The notes under the pieces are model-generated. The model made no database searches and was not told where the DNA came from. It saw nothing but the letters and a program-made list of their open reading frames with translations. A stretch of DNA of 64,000 nt from Hyphomicrobiales bacterium (GTDB lineage: Bacteria > Pseudomonadota > Alphaproteobacteria > Rhizobiales > Rhizobiaceae), in NCBI GenBank assembly GCA_002709005.1, contig PAPH01000047.1:21526-85525 (forward strand), in the 5' to 3' direction. Shown piece after piece: positions 23,952 through 34,002 of the stretch (its first letter is position 1; every line of letters starts with the position of its first letter). The translations under genes and the position numbers were made by a program.

Positions 23952-24866
23952 TCAGTTCCGGTTCAGAATGGATTCGTCGATGAAGGCGGCGGAAGACTCG
24001 GTGCCGTTGAAGCCGCCGTCTATTATATAGGTAAAGCCCGCACCGGGATCAGCGTTCCGTGCCGCGGCGGAATAACCTTCCCACGCGGATGTGACGGCCA
24101 TGCGGTCGAGTCTCGGACCGACGAAGCAGGGACAGCTCGTCTGGGCCGCGGGAAGTTCGAACGTCCTGACGATGGAACCGTCGGCGGCGAAGCCGGTCAC
24201 GGAGCCGCCGCCCCAGGCGGCGTTCCAGAGAATGCCGTCTGCATCCATGACCGAACCGTCATAGTGGCCGCCGAGCGGAAGCTGGGCGCCGGTGAGGAAG
24301 ACTTCCGGCTCGCCTATCGGCACCGCCGTCCGCGGATCGAGCGCGACACGCCAGACCGTGTTCGCGGCGGTGTCGGCGAAATAGCCGGTCCGGCCGTCCG
24401 GCGAGAAGCAGATCGAGTTCGGGATCGTCACCTTGCGGAAGAGCGGCGTGACCTCAGCCCCGTCGAACAGGTAGATGGTGCCCGCCTGCCATTCGGCGTT
24501 CTTTCCCATCGTGCCGATCCAGAGGCGGCCCGAGGGGTGGAGCCGGCCGTCATTTGACCGGTTGCCCGGCCGGTCGTCCTCCAGCGCCTTGATCAGCGAA
24601 AGCGATCCGCCCGCGATATCGCGGAGGTACAGGCCGTCCTCCATGACGAGAAGCTGGCGTTCGTCGTCCACCGGGGCGACCACCGAGGCCATGCGCGGCA
24701 GATCGTGGACGATGGTGTCACCGCCGCCCAGGCGATGTTCGAGAAGCTTGCGCCCGACGATGTCGAACCACCACGCGGTATCGGTGCCGCGATCGTAGAA
24801 GGGGCCTTCGCCGAGTTCGCTGCGCACGCTTCCCAGCTTCTCGGCATTCGTCGCTATCCTGTTCAC
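23952..24866 (-). CDS. SMP-30/gluconolactonase family sugar lactonase
   Basis: 304-residue six-bladed propeller lactonase that opens arabinono- or galactono-lactone to the acid. Divalent-metal ligands are visible: Glu in SELGEGPFYD (about 18), Asn in SNDGRLHPSGRLWIGTMG and Asp in GSVMDADGILWNAAWGGG. GTG 24866 was chosen because AAGGAG lies 8-9 bases upstream; any longer version would run into the neighbouring dehydratase gene. The context (arabinose dehydrogenase, arabinonate dehydratase) supports L-arabino-1,4-lactonase, with D-galactonolactone as an alternative substrate. Confidence 0.9.
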   Translation of the reverse strand: MNRIATNAEKLGSVRSELGEGPFYDRGTDTAWWFDIVGRKLLEHRLGGGDTIVHDLPRMASVVAPVDDERQLLVMEDGLYLRDIAGGSLSLIKALEDDRPGNRSNDGRLHPSGRLWIGTMGKNAEWQAGTIYLFDGAEVTPLFRKVTIPNSICFSPDGRTGYFADTAANTVWRVALDPRTAVPIGEPEVFLTGAQLPLGGHYDGSVMDADGILWNAAWGGGSVTGFAADGSIVRTFELPAAQTSCPCFVGPRLDRMAVTSAWEGYSAAARNADPGAGFTYIIDGGFNGTESSAAFIDESILNRN

Positions 24867-24913
24867 CGGGACGACTCCTTCTCTTCCCGAGATGAGTTTT
24901 CTCCAGAAGGAGA

Positions 24914-25831
24914 TCACTTGCCCCACTTCAGGGCGAGCACATCCAGCTCGCCGGCGAGGCCCAGAAGACGTGCCTTGGTGCGCTCCGACATCGGCTTGAG
25001 CGGATGACGCACGAAATCGCTCCGGATCACGCCGCCTTCCTTCATCACGGTTTTCGCCGCGCGCAGGCCGCACTGGCGGTTCTCGTGATTGATCAGCGGC
25101 ATGCAGAGCTTCCAGTGATCGAGCGCTGCGTCGGTATTGCCGGCGAGGTATTCGGTGACGATCGGCTTGATCTTGTCGGGGAACATGGCCGAGGTCATCG
25201 TGCCGGTGGCGCCCGCGTCGAGGTCGGCGAGAAGGGTGACGGCTTCCTCGCCATCAAACGGGCCGACGATATCCTTGCCGCCCTGTTCGATCAGCGCCGC
25301 GAGCTTGTCAGCCGCGAAAGGCACCTCGATCTTGAAGTAGGAGACGTTCTCGATTTCGCGTGCCATCCTGACCAGAAGGTCGACCGGCAGCGGCGCGCCG
25401 GAAAGGGGGGCGTCCTGCACCATGATCGGGATCGAGATCGCGTCGCTTACGGCCTTGAACTGTTCGTAGATGCCGACCGGCGACGGGACCAGGCCGACGC
25501 CGTGGTAGGGCGGCATCATCATGACCATGGAAGCGCCGAGCGCTTCGGCGTCCCGGGCCCGCTTGACGACGATATCGGTCGAGAAGTGGCTGATGGTGAC
25601 GATCATCGGAACGCGGCCAGCCGCATGCTCGAGGCTCAGTTTCATCAGGAGCGCGCGCTCGTCGTCAGAGAGCACGAACTGCTCGGAATAGTTGGCGAGG
25701 ATGCAGATCGCGTCGACGCCCTGATCGATCATGCAATCGATCACCCGGCGCATGCCGTCCTCATCGACCCGGCCATCGTCGTGGAAGGGGGTCGGGGCCA
25801 CCGGCAGAATGCCTTTGAGCGGATGTTTCAT
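24914..25831 (-). CDS. 2-keto-3-deoxy-L-arabonate dehydratase (DHDPS/NAL family)
   Basis: 305-residue class I aldolase-like TIM barrel. The Schiff-base Lys is in VSYFKIEVPF (about 173). CILANYSEQFVLSDDER replaces the GTTGE motif of dihydrodipicolinate synthase, the pattern seen in L-KDA dehydratases that form 2-oxoglutarate semialdehyde. ATG 25831 has GAAAGGA 7 bases upstream, whereas the upstream in-frame TTG coincides with that ribosome site. It is followed by the lactonase and semialdehyde dehydrogenase genes, which act before and after it in the pathway. Confidence 0.9.
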   Translation of the reverse strand: MKHPLKGILPVAPTPFHDDGRVDEDGMRRVIDCMIDQGVDAICILANYSEQFVLSDDERALLMKLSLEHAAGRVPMIVTISHFSTDIVVKRARDAEALGASMVMMMPPYHGVGLVPSPVGIYEQFKAVSDAISIPIMVQDAPLSGAPLPVDLLVRMAREIENVSYFKIEVPFAADKLAALIEQGGKDIVGPFDGEEAVTLLADLDAGATGTMTSAMFPDKIKPIVTEYLAGNTDAALDHWKLCMPLINHENRQCGLRAAKTVMKEGGVIRSDFVRHPLKPMSERTKARLLGLAGELDVLALKWGK

Positions 25832-25842
25832 CTCTGGTCCTT

Positions 25843-26853
25843 TCAAAATGTCTCGGTGACGCGGAATTCGGAAACCTGGCGGTAGGTCTCGCCGGGCCTG
25901 AGAACGACGGAGGGGAAATCCGGGTGGTTGGGCGCATCCGGCCAGCGTTGCGGTTCGAGTGCTATCCCGGCGTAAGGCCCGTAGGGCCGACCGGTGAGCC
26001 CGGAGGCGGGCGCGGTGTTCATGCGTGCGCCGTCATAGACCTGAAAACCGGGTTCTGTGGAGGAAATGCGCAGCTCCAGATCCGGGGTGGAGAGAATGGC
26101 GAGTTCGCGCAAATCCCCGGAGACGTCATTGAAGCAGCAGAAATTGTGGTCGAGCGGCTCTGCGTCCGGCTGGATCGCCGGTTGCGGTGCGCGCAGGTCG
26201 AACCGTGTTGCGTCCACGGGTCGGGGTGTGCCTTGCGGGATGAGGTGGTTGTCGACGGCAAGGTAGCTGTCGGCATGAACGGTCAGCCGGTGGTTCGACA
26301 GGTCGGCCCTGCCATCGAGATTCCAGTAGGAATGATGGGCGAAATTGCAGAAGGTGGGGGCGTCGGTCACGGCCTCGATCTCGAGGCGCAACGCTCCGTC
26401 GTCCTTGAGGGAGTAGGTGACTGCAACATCGACATTGCCGGGGAAGCCGGCGAGACCGTCGGCCATTGTCAGCTCGAAGCGGCAATGGGACGTGCCGTGT
26501 TCGGCGATCGTCCAGACCAGGTTGGAACTGCCGTTTTTGCCTCCATGGAGCGTGGTTATGCCGTTCTCGTTTCGGTCGAACTCGTATGTGCTGCCATCCA
26601 GTTCGGCGGTGCCGTTGGCGATGCGGTTGGCGACCCGTCCGGCGATGGCACCGAAGTAGCGCATCGGTTCGAAGTAGGGTTCGAGGGCGGGGCTGCCGAG
26701 CACCAGCGGGTGATCGATGCCGTCAAGACGGAAATCCTGAAGGCTTGCGCCCCAGCTTATCAGCGAGGCGGTGGACCCACCGTTTGAAATGACGATCTTC
26801 TCGATCGGCGTGCCGTCAGGGGCTCGGCCAAAAATCTCGACGTCGCCGTTCAT
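25843..26853 (-). CDS. Aldose 1-epimerase (galactose mutarotase family)
   Basis: 336-residue beta-sandwich epimerase interconverting alpha and beta anomers of galactose, arabinose or glucose. Visible motifs are [13 protein letters not shown] (His near 100), [14 protein letters not shown] (catalytic His about 177), EPLDHNFCC and [16 protein letters not shown] (catalytic Glu near 300). It supplies the beta anomer to the sugar dehydrogenase encoded nearby. Its start overlaps the aldolase gene stop by 4 bases (ATGA) and it precedes the dehydratase gene by 11 bases, within the same minus-strand operon. Confidence 0.9.
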   Translation of the reverse strand: MNGDVEIFGRAPDGTPIEKIVISNGGSTASLISWGASLQDFRLDGIDHPLVLGSPALEPYFEPMRYFGAIAGRVANRIANGTAELDGSTYEFDRNENGITTLHGGKNGSSNLVWTIAEHGTSHCRFELTMADGLAGFPGNVDVAVTYSLKDDGALRLEIEAVTDAPTFCNFAHHSYWNLDGRADLSNHRLTVHADSYLAVDNHLIPQGTPRPVDATRFDLRAPQPAIQPDAEPLDHNFCCFNDVSGDLRELAILSTPDLELRISSTEPGFQVYDGARMNTAPASGLTGRPYGPYAGIALEPQRWPDAPNHPDFPSVVLRPGETYRQVSEFRVTETF

Positions 26854-27455
26854 GGCATGGCCTCGTCATAGGCAGCGACCATTTTCTCAGCGCGAGAGGC
26901 GACGTCCGAGGCGCTCATTCCCGGCTTGAACAGGTAGGATCCGATGCCGAACCCGACTGCGCCGGCGGCGACCCATTCGACGAGATTGTCGGGTGCGGCT
27001 CCGCCGACGGCATAGAGATCGACATCGGCGGGCATGACGGCCCTGAGGGCCTTGAGCCCCTCCGGTCCGGCCATGGAGCCGGGGAACAGCTTGAGCGTGC
27101 GCGCGCCGGCAGCTATCGCCAGAAAGCATTCCGTGGCGGTGAAGACGCCTGGCATCGAGACCATGCCGTGTTCCAGCGTGCGGGCGATTACCGCCGGATC
27201 GCAATTGGGCGAAACCACCAGACTGCCCCCGACATCGTGCACATGATCGACTTCCTGCGGCGAGAGCACCGTCCCGGCGCCGATCAGGGCGTCGTCGCCG
27301 AAGCGGCGCGCCAGTCGGCCGATGCTCTTGTAGGGTTCGGGCGAATTGAGCGGGACCTCGATGGTGGTAATTCCGGCGTCAATGAGCGCGACGGCGATCT
27401 CCTCGACTTCGTCGGGGGTCACGCCGCGCAGGATGGCAACGAGATTGCGGGTCAT
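26850..27455 (-). CDS. dgoA: 2-dehydro-3-deoxy-6-phosphogalactonate aldolase
   Basis: 201-residue class I KDPG/KDPGal aldolase splitting 2-keto-3-deoxy-6-phosphogalactonate to pyruvate and glyceraldehyde 3-phosphate. Motifs are [11 protein letters not shown] (N-terminus), [10 protein letters not shown] (Glu), [12 protein letters not shown], and SPNCDPAVI followed by KLFPGS, which holds the Schiff-base Lys (about 125). ATG 27455 has GGAGACG upstream and overlaps the kinase stop (ATGA). The VPLNSP version of the active-site strand is the DgoA rather than the Eda form. It forms a kinase-aldolase pair with dgoK. Confidence 0.92.
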   Translation of the reverse strand: MTRNLVAILRGVTPDEVEEIAVALIDAGITTIEVPLNSPEPYKSIGRLARRFGDDALIGAGTVLSPQEVDHVHDVGGSLVVSPNCDPAVIARTLEHGMVSMPGVFTATECFLAIAAGARTLKLFPGSMAGPEGLKALRAVMPADVDLYAVGGAAPDNLVEWVAAGAVGFGIGSYLFKPGMSASDVASRAEKMVAAYDEAMP

Positions 27456-28390
27456 CGGGACGTCTCCTTCATCCCGGCGCGCACCTGTTTCAGTCCGGCG
27501 AGTGTCAACCCGGAGCCGTCCTCGATAATGGCGGTGGCGCCAATTTGCTTCAGTGCGGCGGCGTAGCGTGCGACGAGGCCGCCGGCTCCGACGAGATGGA
27601 CCTCGCGTCCCTCCCAGAACGGGCGGCACGCTGCAAGTTCGGCACCGATGAGAAGACCCGACAGCATGTCGCCGGCGTCTTCCGTGGTTGCGTCCTCAAG
27701 CAGTGAGCGGGCCCGGATCGAAAACAGGTTGGTCGTCAGGTTCTGCGGGTTTCCGATTCCCCGGCTGACTGCCTCGAGAAATGCCGGTCCGGGTTCGCCT
27801 TTGTTCCCCTCACCGACGGAGTGGCGCAGGATCGAGTGGCGGCCGATCAGAGCGAACAGTTCGCCGGTCATGACCGTGAGGAAATGGCTGACGTCGCCGC
27901 CTTCCAGGCTTACCCACTTGCTGTGGGTGCCCGGCAGGCAGATGACGGCGTCGTCGAGCCCCGTTTCGCCGAGAAAGCCCGCCAGTTGGGTTTCCTCGCC
28001 GCGGATCACATCCTGAGGGTGGCTCTGTGAAAGGCCGGGGACGATCCGGACGGACAGGCGCGGATCGCTGGTTTCGACTTCAGTGAGGGCGTCGCCCGCC
28101 ACCGGAGCGCAGGGAACACGGCGATAGGCCGCTTCCTTCCAGCCCTGGCGCGCGCCGGCCATGCCGCAGATGATGACCGGAACCGGTCCGGCCAGACCTT
28201 CGAGCCAGGAGCCGACAAGTTCGAGGAGTGCCGGCTCGTAATCGGACTTTGTGATCTGTCCCATCCCCTTGTCGGATGCTGCATGATCGATAACAGTGCC
28301 ATCCGATGCGATGGCCCAGACGCGGAGCGAAGTGCTGCCCCAGTCCGCTGCGATCCAGTCCGGATTGGCTTTGGTGCCCGAAACGTTCAT
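27452..28390 (-). CDS. dgoK: 2-dehydro-3-deoxygalactonokinase
   Basis: 312-residue ASKHA-fold kinase phosphorylating 2-keto-3-deoxygalactonate. [15 protein letters not shown] (about 11-25) is the phosphate-1 loop, [12 protein letters not shown] is the DgoK-specific block, and [15 protein letters not shown] and [16 protein letters not shown] form the rest of the fold. ATG 28390 is preferred with GAGGA upstream; a longer version would need a TTG start within the neighbouring gene. It overlaps the aldose dehydrogenase 3' end region and the dgoA start, so it belongs to a tightly coupled set. Confidence 0.92.
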   Translation of the reverse strand: MNVSGTKANPDWIAADWGSTSLRVWAIASDGTVIDHAASDKGMGQITKSDYEPALLELVGSWLEGLAGPVPVIICGMAGARQGWKEAAYRRVPCAPVAGDALTEVETSDPRLSVRIVPGLSQSHPQDVIRGEETQLAGFLGETGLDDAVICLPGTHSKWVSLEGGDVSHFLTVMTGELFALIGRHSILRHSVGEGNKGEPGPAFLEAVSRGIGNPQNLTTNLFSIRARSLLEDATTEDAGDMLSGLLIGAELAACRPFWEGREVHLVGAGGLVARYAAALKQIGATAIIEDGSGLTLAGLKQVRAGMKETSR

Positions 28391-28400
28391 CTCGTCCTCA

Positions 28401-29330
28401 TCAGTCGAACGGTTCAATCGTCTCGCGCTTTCCGAGAAGGAAGGCGTCGGCGACGTGAACCATGGGAGATAGATCCATGTCTATCTCACCGGTCTGCACG
28501 AGGTCCACCATGCGGGCGTAGAGTTTGGGATACTCGCCGTCGAGGGCGACGTCGGAGGCCTCGACCGGCGCGCCGTCGATCGAGAGATTGGCGCCGCCAT
28601 CCGACAGGACGAGGGTTCCGGCATCGGTTTCCGCCTCGATGTTCCAGAACTGGTCGCCTTCCTTGCGCCAGTCGAATTCTGCGTTCACTTCGGCGCCACC
28701 GGGATGGCGGAAGTCGAGATCGGCGGCGATAGGCGTCTGGCGGTTGTCAGGGAACTTGAGCGTCGCACTCCGCAGATGGACGGGTACCGGGAGGATGCGG
28801 GTGAGGATCGAGAGCGCATTGATGCCGGGGTCGAAGACCCCAAGGCCACCCGGTTCCCAGATCCACTCCTGTCCGGGATGCCAGAGGCGGACATCCTCGA
28901 GCCAGGTGATCTTGAGGCGCTTGAGCGTCTTGTCCGCCAGCCACTTGCGCGCGGCTTCCACGCTGGCGGCTTCGCGCGAGTGCCAGGTGGCGAATATCGA
29001 GACGCCGGCCTCGCGGGCCATTGCTTCCAACGTATGGCATTCGGCGAGCGTTGCGCCCGGCGGCTTTTCCAGCATGACGTGGCGGCCGGCCCTGATGGCC
29101 GCGGCGGCATATTCGAAACGCGGCACCGGCGGCAGGCAGAGCGAGATCACATCGATGTCGGGGCAAGCGGCGAGCATCGCGTCGATGTCGGTATAGTTCT
29201 CGATGCCCTCCACGCCCTCGTGACGGGTGATGGTGGCCGCCAGTTCCCAGTCCCCGGATGCCGCAATTGACGGCACGTGCTGGTCGCGGGCGATCTTGCC
29301 GATGCCCGCCAGGGCGATCTTCCGGGCCAT
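28401..29330 (-). CDS. Gfo/Idh/MocA family L-arabinose/D-galactose 1-dehydrogenase
   Basis: 309-residue Rossmann-fold sugar dehydrogenase oxidising the C1 of L-arabinose or D-galactose to the lactone with NAD(P)+. The cofactor motif is ALAGIGKIARDQH (about 6-18), LEKPPGATLAE carries the EKP Lys (about 95), and DPGINALSILTRI is near 177. The length equals that of Azospirillum L-arabinose 1-dehydrogenase. Its ATG shares one base with the dehydratase stop (TGATG). It is the first enzyme of the Weimberg and De Ley-Doudoroff sequences completed by the surrounding genes. Confidence 0.88.
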   Translation of the reverse strand: MARKIALAGIGKIARDQHVPSIAASGDWELAATITRHEGVEGIENYTDIDAMLAACPDIDVISLCLPPVPRFEYAAAAIRAGRHVMLEKPPGATLAECHTLEAMAREAGVSIFATWHSREAASVEAARKWLADKTLKRLKITWLEDVRLWHPGQEWIWEPGGLGVFDPGINALSILTRILPVPVHLRSATLKFPDNRQTPIAADLDFRHPGGAEVNAEFDWRKEGDQFWNIEAETDAGTLVLSDGGANLSIDGAPVEASDVALDGEYPKLYARMVDLVQTGEIDMDLSPMVHVADAFLLGKRETIEPFD

Positions 29331-31072
29331 CAGTGCGAATCCTTGCCGACCGCAGCGCCCCGGCAACCCTTGAGGAAACTCAGATCGGCCCCCGAATCGG
29401 CACCCTCGACATATTGGTGGTGCAGCCAGGGATAGCCAGACCCGTATTCCTCCGGCTGCGGCTTCCACTCCGCCAGGCGCGATGCCATTTCCTCGTCGGT
29501 AATATCGATGTGCAGCGTGCGGGCCTCGACGTCGAGTTCGATCATGTCCCCGTTCCGCACGACCGCAAGCGGCCCGCCCACGGCGGCTTCCGGCGAGGTG
29601 TGCAGGATGACGGTGCCATAGGCGGTGCCGGACATGCGGGCGTCCGAGATGCGCACCATGTCGGTGATGCCGCGTTTGAGAACCTTCGGCGGCAGCCCCA
29701 TGTTGCCGACCTCTGCCATGCCGGGATAGCCCTTCGGCCCGCAGTTCTTCAGCACCATGACGCAGGTCTCGTCGATGTCGAGCGCGTCGTCGTTGATCTT
29801 GGCCTTGTAGTCGTCGATGTCCTCGAAGACCACGGCGCGCCCGCGATGCTTCATCAGGTGCTTCGATGCGGCAGAGGGCTTGAGGATCGCGCCCTTCGGG
29901 GCGAGGTTGCCCTTGAGAACGGCGATACCGCCCTGGTCGGTCAGCGCCTTGTCGACCGGACGGATGACGTCCTCGTTGTGGTTGATGGCGTCCTTGACCT
30001 CGTCCCAGATCGGGCCGCCTGACACGGTCAGCGCGTCCTTGTTGAGGAGCCCGCTCTCGCCGAGATGGCGCAGCACGACGGGAAGGCCCCCGGCGTAGAA
30101 GAATTCTTCCATCAGGTATTCGCCCGACGGCATCAGGTTGACGATGGTTGCGACGTCCCGGCCGCAGCGGTCCCAGTCGTCCAGCGAGAGATCGACGCCG
30201 ACGCGGCCGGCAATCGCCAGAAGATGGACCACTGCGTTGGTGGAGCCGCCGATGGCGCCGTTGGTGCGGATGGCGTTCTCGAAAGCGGCCTTGGTCAAGA
30301 CGTCCGACGGCTTCAGATCGTCCTTGACCATCTGCACGATGCGGCGACCGGACAGCTGGGCCATCACGCGGCGGCGGCTGTCGACGGCGGGGATCGCGGC
30401 ATTGCCGGAGAGCGCCATGCCAAGCGATTCGACCATCGAGGCCATCGATGAGGCCGTACCCATGGTGTTGCAGCTGCCCGGAGACCGGGACATGCCGGCC
30501 TCGGCCTCGAGGAAGTCTTCCTGGGTCATCTCGCCGGCCTTCACGGCCTCGGAGAACTTCCACAGATGCGTCCCGGAGCCGACACGCTGGCCGCGGAAAT
30601 GACCGTTGAGCATCGGGCCGCCGGTGACCACGATCGAGGGCAGGTCGGTCGACGCCGCGCCCATCAGGAGGCTCGGCGTGGTCTTGTCGCAACCCACCAG
30701 CAGCACGCAGCCGTCCATCGGCTGGCCGCGGATGGCTTCCTCGACCGCCATGGCGGCGAGATTGCGGAACATCATCGCGGTCGGGCGGAAGGAGCTTTCG
30801 GCCGCCGAGAAGACCGGCACCTCGACAGGGAAGCCGCCGGCCTCGTAGATGCCGTGCTTGACGCGCTCGGCGAGCACGTCGAGATGGGCGTTGCAGGGGG
30901 TGAATTCGGACCAGGTGTTGAGGATGCCGATCACCGGGCGTCCGTCGAACAGGTCGTGCGGGAAACCCTGGTTCTTCATCCAGCCGCGATGATAGATCTG
31001 GTCACGACCGGTGCCGCCGAACCATTCCTGCGAGCGCAGGCGGCGAGGCCATTTGGCCGGTTTGAAGGTCAT
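29330..31072 (-). CDS. L-arabinonate dehydratase (IlvD/Edd family)
   Basis: 580-residue Fe-S dehydratase converting L-arabinonate to 2-keto-3-deoxy-L-arabonate. Cluster cysteines are seen in TPCNAHLD (about 59), LVGCDKTTPS (about 128) and SPGSCNTMGTASS (about 200), with KPSAASKHL in the C-terminal domain. The N-terminal RSQEWFGGTGRDQIYHRGWMKNQG segment (split by function, not quoted as one motif) is the sugar-acid subgroup signature rather than IlvD. It lies 46 bases after the GguB permease gene and directly before the dehydrogenase gene. Confidence 0.9.
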   Translation of the reverse strand: MTFKPAKWPRRLRSQEWFGGTGRDQIYHRGWMKNQGFPHDLFDGRPVIGILNTWSEFTPCNAHLDVLAERVKHGIYEAGGFPVEVPVFSAAESSFRPTAMMFRNLAAMAVEEAIRGQPMDGCVLLVGCDKTTPSLLMGAASTDLPSIVVTGGPMLNGHFRGQRVGSGTHLWKFSEAVKAGEMTQEDFLEAEAGMSRSPGSCNTMGTASSMASMVESLGMALSGNAAIPAVDSRRRVMAQLSGRRIVQMVKDDLKPSDVLTKAAFENAIRTNGAIGGSTNAVVHLLAIAGRVGVDLSLDDWDRCGRDVATIVNLMPSGEYLMEEFFYAGGLPVVLRHLGESGLLNKDALTVSGGPIWDEVKDAINHNEDVIRPVDKALTDQGGIAVLKGNLAPKGAILKPSAASKHLMKHRGRAVVFEDIDDYKAKINDDALDIDETCVMVLKNCGPKGYPGMAEVGNMGLPPKVLKRGITDMVRISDARMSGTAYGTVILHTSPEAAVGGPLAVVRNGDMIELDVEARTLHIDITDEEMASRLAEWKPQPEEYGSGYPWLHHQYVEGADSGADLSFLKGCRGAAVGKDSH

Positions 31073-31118
31073 TTTCGAACTCCCTTGAGCGGCCGCCCGA
31101 TCATCGGGCGGCGCAGCC

Positions 31119-32363
31119 TCATCCCTGCTTCTGTTTGTTGTAGACGTCGAAGATCACGGCTGCGAGCAGCACGAGGCCCTTGATCATCTGCTGATAGTCG
31201 ATGCCGATGCCCATGATGGACATGCCGTTGTTCAAGACGCCCATCAAGAAGGCGCCGACCACCGCGCCGATGATGGTGCCGACGCCACCCGACATCGAGG
31301 CGCCACCGATGAAGACGGCGGCAATCACGTCGAGTTCGAGCGCGAAGCCGGCCTTCGGCGTCGCCGTATTGAGGCGGGCTGCGAAGACCAGGCCGGCCGC
31401 GGCGGCGAGCACGCCCATATTGGTGAAGGCGAGGAAGGTCAGCCGCTCGGTGTTGATGCCCGAGAGCTTGGCCGCCTTCTGGTTGCCGCCGAGCGCATAG
31501 ACGCGGCGGCCGATCACCGTCGAGGAGGTGAGGAAGGCGTAGATCACCGTCAGCACCGCCATGGTGATAAGCACGTTGGGCAGGCCGCGGAAGGTCGACA
31601 GCTTGAAGGTGATGAAAATGAGCGCAGCGGCGACGATGAAGTTGCGGGCCGCGAAGAAGGAGGCAGGTTCATCCTCGATGCCGTAGGCCTTGTTGCGGGC
31701 GCGCTGCTTCATGCCCATCCAGACGATCAGGGCGGCGGTGACGATGCCGGCGAAAAGGGCGAGCACGTTGACCTTGCGGGCGTCGAAGATGCCGGCCAGC
31801 ATCTCGCCGATCCCGGCGGGGAAAATATCGGGCATGAAGCCGTTGGCGATGATCTGGAACTCGCGCGGGAAGGGGCCTACCGACTGGCCTTCGAGCAGCC
31901 ACAGCGACAGGCCGCGGAAGACGAGCATGCCGGCCAGCGTGACGATGAAGGAGGGGATGCGCCAATAGGCGACCCAGTAACCCTGGGCAGCGCCGATCAG
32001 ACCGCCCACCACCAGGCAGGCGATGATGGTGACATAGATGTTCTGGTCGAAATTGACGATCATCACGGCGGCCAGCGCGCCGATGAAGCCCATCACAGAG
32101 CCGACCGAGAGGTCGATATTGCCCGACACGATGACCACCAGCATCCCCAGCGCCATGATGACGATGTAGCTGTTCTGGAGGAGCAGGTTGGTGACGTTGA
32201 CGGCACGCAGCAGCGTTCCCTCGGTCACGGCCTGGAAGAAGACCATGATGACGATGAGCGCCAGCAGAAGCCCGTATTCGCGCAGGTGGGAGGCCAGATA
32301 GGCGCCAACGCCCTTGGTCTCTTTTTCAGCGCCTTCAGTATGTTCGCTATCAGCCACGGCCAT
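31119..32363 (-). CDS. gguB: Multiple-monosaccharide ABC transporter permease
   Basis: 414-residue inner-membrane permease with about 10-12 helices. The coupling loop reads VFIGGASMSGGVGTIIGAVVG, preceded by MLVVIVSGNIDLSVGSVMGF. A cytosolic insert (about 215-240, MKQRARNKAYGIEDEP) is typical of GguB/MmsB and XylH proteins and explains the extra length over RbsC. It comes 13 bases after the gguA ATPase gene, in the order chvE-gguA-gguB. Uptake of galactose, arabinose, glucose and xylose is known for this system in Agrobacterium. Confidence 0.92.
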   Translation of the reverse strand: MAVADSEHTEGAEKETKGVGAYLASHLREYGLLLALIVIMVFFQAVTEGTLLRAVNVTNLLLQNSYIVIMALGMLVVIVSGNIDLSVGSVMGFIGALAAVMIVNFDQNIYVTIIACLVVGGLIGAAQGYWVAYWRIPSFIVTLAGMLVFRGLSLWLLEGQSVGPFPREFQIIANGFMPDIFPAGIGEMLAGIFDARKVNVLALFAGIVTAALIVWMGMKQRARNKAYGIEDEPASFFAARNFIVAAALIFITFKLSTFRGLPNVLITMAVLTVIYAFLTSSTVIGRRVYALGGNQKAAKLSGINTERLTFLAFTNMGVLAAAAGLVFAARLNTATPKAGFALELDVIAAVFIGGASMSGGVGTIIGAVVGAFLMGVLNNGMSIMGIGIDYQQMIKGLVLLAAVIFDVYNKQKQG

Positions 32364-32376
32364 TAGCGGTGTCCTC

Positions 32377-33891
32377 CTAGTCGTTGACGATGAGCGACAT
32401 GATGCGCTCCTGGCTGGCTTCGGCAGCCGTCAGTTCGCCGACAAGCGCGCCTTCGTTCATGACGTAGATCCTGTCGCACATGCCGAGCAGTTCCGGCATC
32501 TCCGAGGAAATCATGACGACGCCCTTACCCTGTGCGGCGAGGTCGTTGATGATGGTGTAGATTTCGTATTTCGCGCCGACGTCGATACCGCGCGTCGGTT
32601 CATCGAGAATGAGCACCTCGGGAGAGGTAAACAGCCACTTGGCGAGGACCACCTTCTGCTGGTTGCCGCCCGAGAGGTTGACGACCTTCTGGAAAACCGA
32701 GGGTGTGCGCGTGGCGAGCGCCTCGCGGTAGCGTTCGGCGACCCTGGTTTCCTCGTTGCGCATCAGCACGCCGTTCCTGGAAACGTCCTGGAGATTGGCG
32801 AGCGTGGTGTTGAAGCGGATGGTCTCGTCAAGCACCAGGCCGAGCGACTTGCGGTCCTCGGTGAGGTAGGAGACGCCGCTGGCGATCGCCTTGGACACCG
32901 TGGAGACGTCGATCGGGTTGCCCCGGAGTTTCACGGAGCCTGAAATATTGCGGCCGTAGGATTTGCCGAAGATCGACATGGCGAGTTCTGTGCGGCCGGA
33001 TCCCATCAGGCCGGCAATGCCCACCACTTCGCCCGCGCGGACGTTGAAACTGGCATTCTTGATGACTCGGCGCTCGGCATGCTCGGGGTGCCAGACCGTC
33101 CAGTCGTCGACCTCCAGGAGAAGAGCGCCCGGCGTGCGCTTGTGTTCGGGAAAGCGATTGGTCATGTCGCGACCGACCATGTCATGGACGATCTGGTCTT
33201 CGCTGAGGCCCTTGGCGTCGAGCGTCGAGACGGTGGTGCCGTCTCGGATCACCGTAACGGTGTCGGCGACATAGCGGACCTCGCCGAGTTTGTGCGAGAT
33301 CAGGATGCAGGTCACGCCCTGCGCCTTGAGTTCGAGCATCAGGTCGAGAAGCTTGCGGCTGTCGTTTTCCTGAAGGGCTGCGGTAGGCTCGTCGAGGATG
33401 AGGAGCTTGACGTCCTTGGAGAGTGCCTTGGCGATTTCGACGAGCTGCTGCTTGCCGACACCGATGGAATCGACGAGCGTCGTGGGAGCTTCGCTCAAGC
33501 CGACCTTGGCGAGCAGTTCCTCCGTGCGACGGTTGGTCTTGCGCCAGTCGATGACGCCGCGGGTCGCGCGCTCGTTGCCGAGGAAGATGTTCTCGGCGAT
33601 CGAAAGCTGCGGGACGAGCGCCAACTCCTGGTGAATGATGATGATGCCGCGGTCCTCGCTGTCGCGGATGTCGCGGAACTGGGCGGTCTCGCCCTCATAG
33701 ACGATCTCGCCGTCATAGCTGCCGGCGGGATAGACGCCGGAGAGAACCTTCATCAGCGTCGATTTGCCGGCGCCGTTTTCGCCGCAGATCGCGTGGATCT
33801 CGCCTTCCTCGACCTTGAGATCGACCCGGTCGAGCGCCTTGACGCCCGGAAATTCCTTGGTGATCTGACGCATTTCGAGAAGTGTGGCCAT
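32377..33891 (-). CDS. gguA: Multiple-monosaccharide ABC transporter ATPase
   Basis: 504-residue tandem ATPase. Domain 1 has Walker [10 protein letters not shown] (about 36-44), Walker [12 protein letters not shown] and signature [13 protein letters not shown]. Domain 2 has signature LSGGNQQKV, Walker [15 protein letters not shown] (about 425) and a degenerate Walker A (GLMGSGRTE), as usual in CUT2 ATPases. All catalytic residues of domain 1 are intact, in contrast with the ATPase at 10029. Two hairpins separate it from chvE upstream. Confidence 0.94.
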   Translation of the reverse strand: MATLLEMRQITKEFPGVKALDRVDLKVEEGEIHAICGENGAGKSTLMKVLSGVYPAGSYDGEIVYEGETAQFRDIRDSEDRGIIIIHQELALVPQLSIAENIFLGNERATRGVIDWRKTNRRTEELLAKVGLSEAPTTLVDSIGVGKQQLVEIAKALSKDVKLLILDEPTAALQENDSRKLLDLMLELKAQGVTCILISHKLGEVRYVADTVTVIRDGTTVSTLDAKGLSEDQIVHDMVGRDMTNRFPEHKRTPGALLLEVDDWTVWHPEHAERRVIKNASFNVRAGEVVGIAGLMGSGRTELAMSIFGKSYGRNISGSVKLRGNPIDVSTVSKAIASGVSYLTEDRKSLGLVLDETIRFNTTLANLQDVSRNGVLMRNEETRVAERYREALATRTPSVFQKVVNLSGGNQQKVVLAKWLFTSPEVLILDEPTRGIDVGAKYEIYTIINDLAAQGKGVVMISSEMPELLGMCDRIYVMNEGALVGELTAAEASQERIMSLIVND

Positions 33892-33923
33892 GGGGCTCTC
33901 GGAATTCCTGGGTGGTTTGTCCG

Positions 33924-33982
33924 GTCACGGGCCGCTTGGGCGCGTGACGCTATCCGTTCCGCCGGGAGGTCCGGCGGAACGG
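33924..33982 (-). promoter_or_regulatory. Two tandem hairpins between chvE and gguA
   Basis: GTCACG/CGTGAC pair across 33924-33948. CCGTTCCGCCGG (33954-33965), loop GAGGT, CCGGCGGAACGG (33971-33982) is a perfect 12-bp stem immediately after the chvE stop region. No T run follows on the minus strand. Expected effect: stable, abundant chvE message and reduced read-through to gguA. Confidence 0.72.
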
Positions 33983-34002
33983 GTGTGCAAGCGGAATAGC
34001 TC

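Noticed and set aside
28401..30692. Apparent 763-residue fusion upstream of the sugar dehydrogenase
   Set aside because: The N-terminal part is an out-of-frame reading of the dehydratase gene; ATG 29330 with the TGATG overlap is the natural start.
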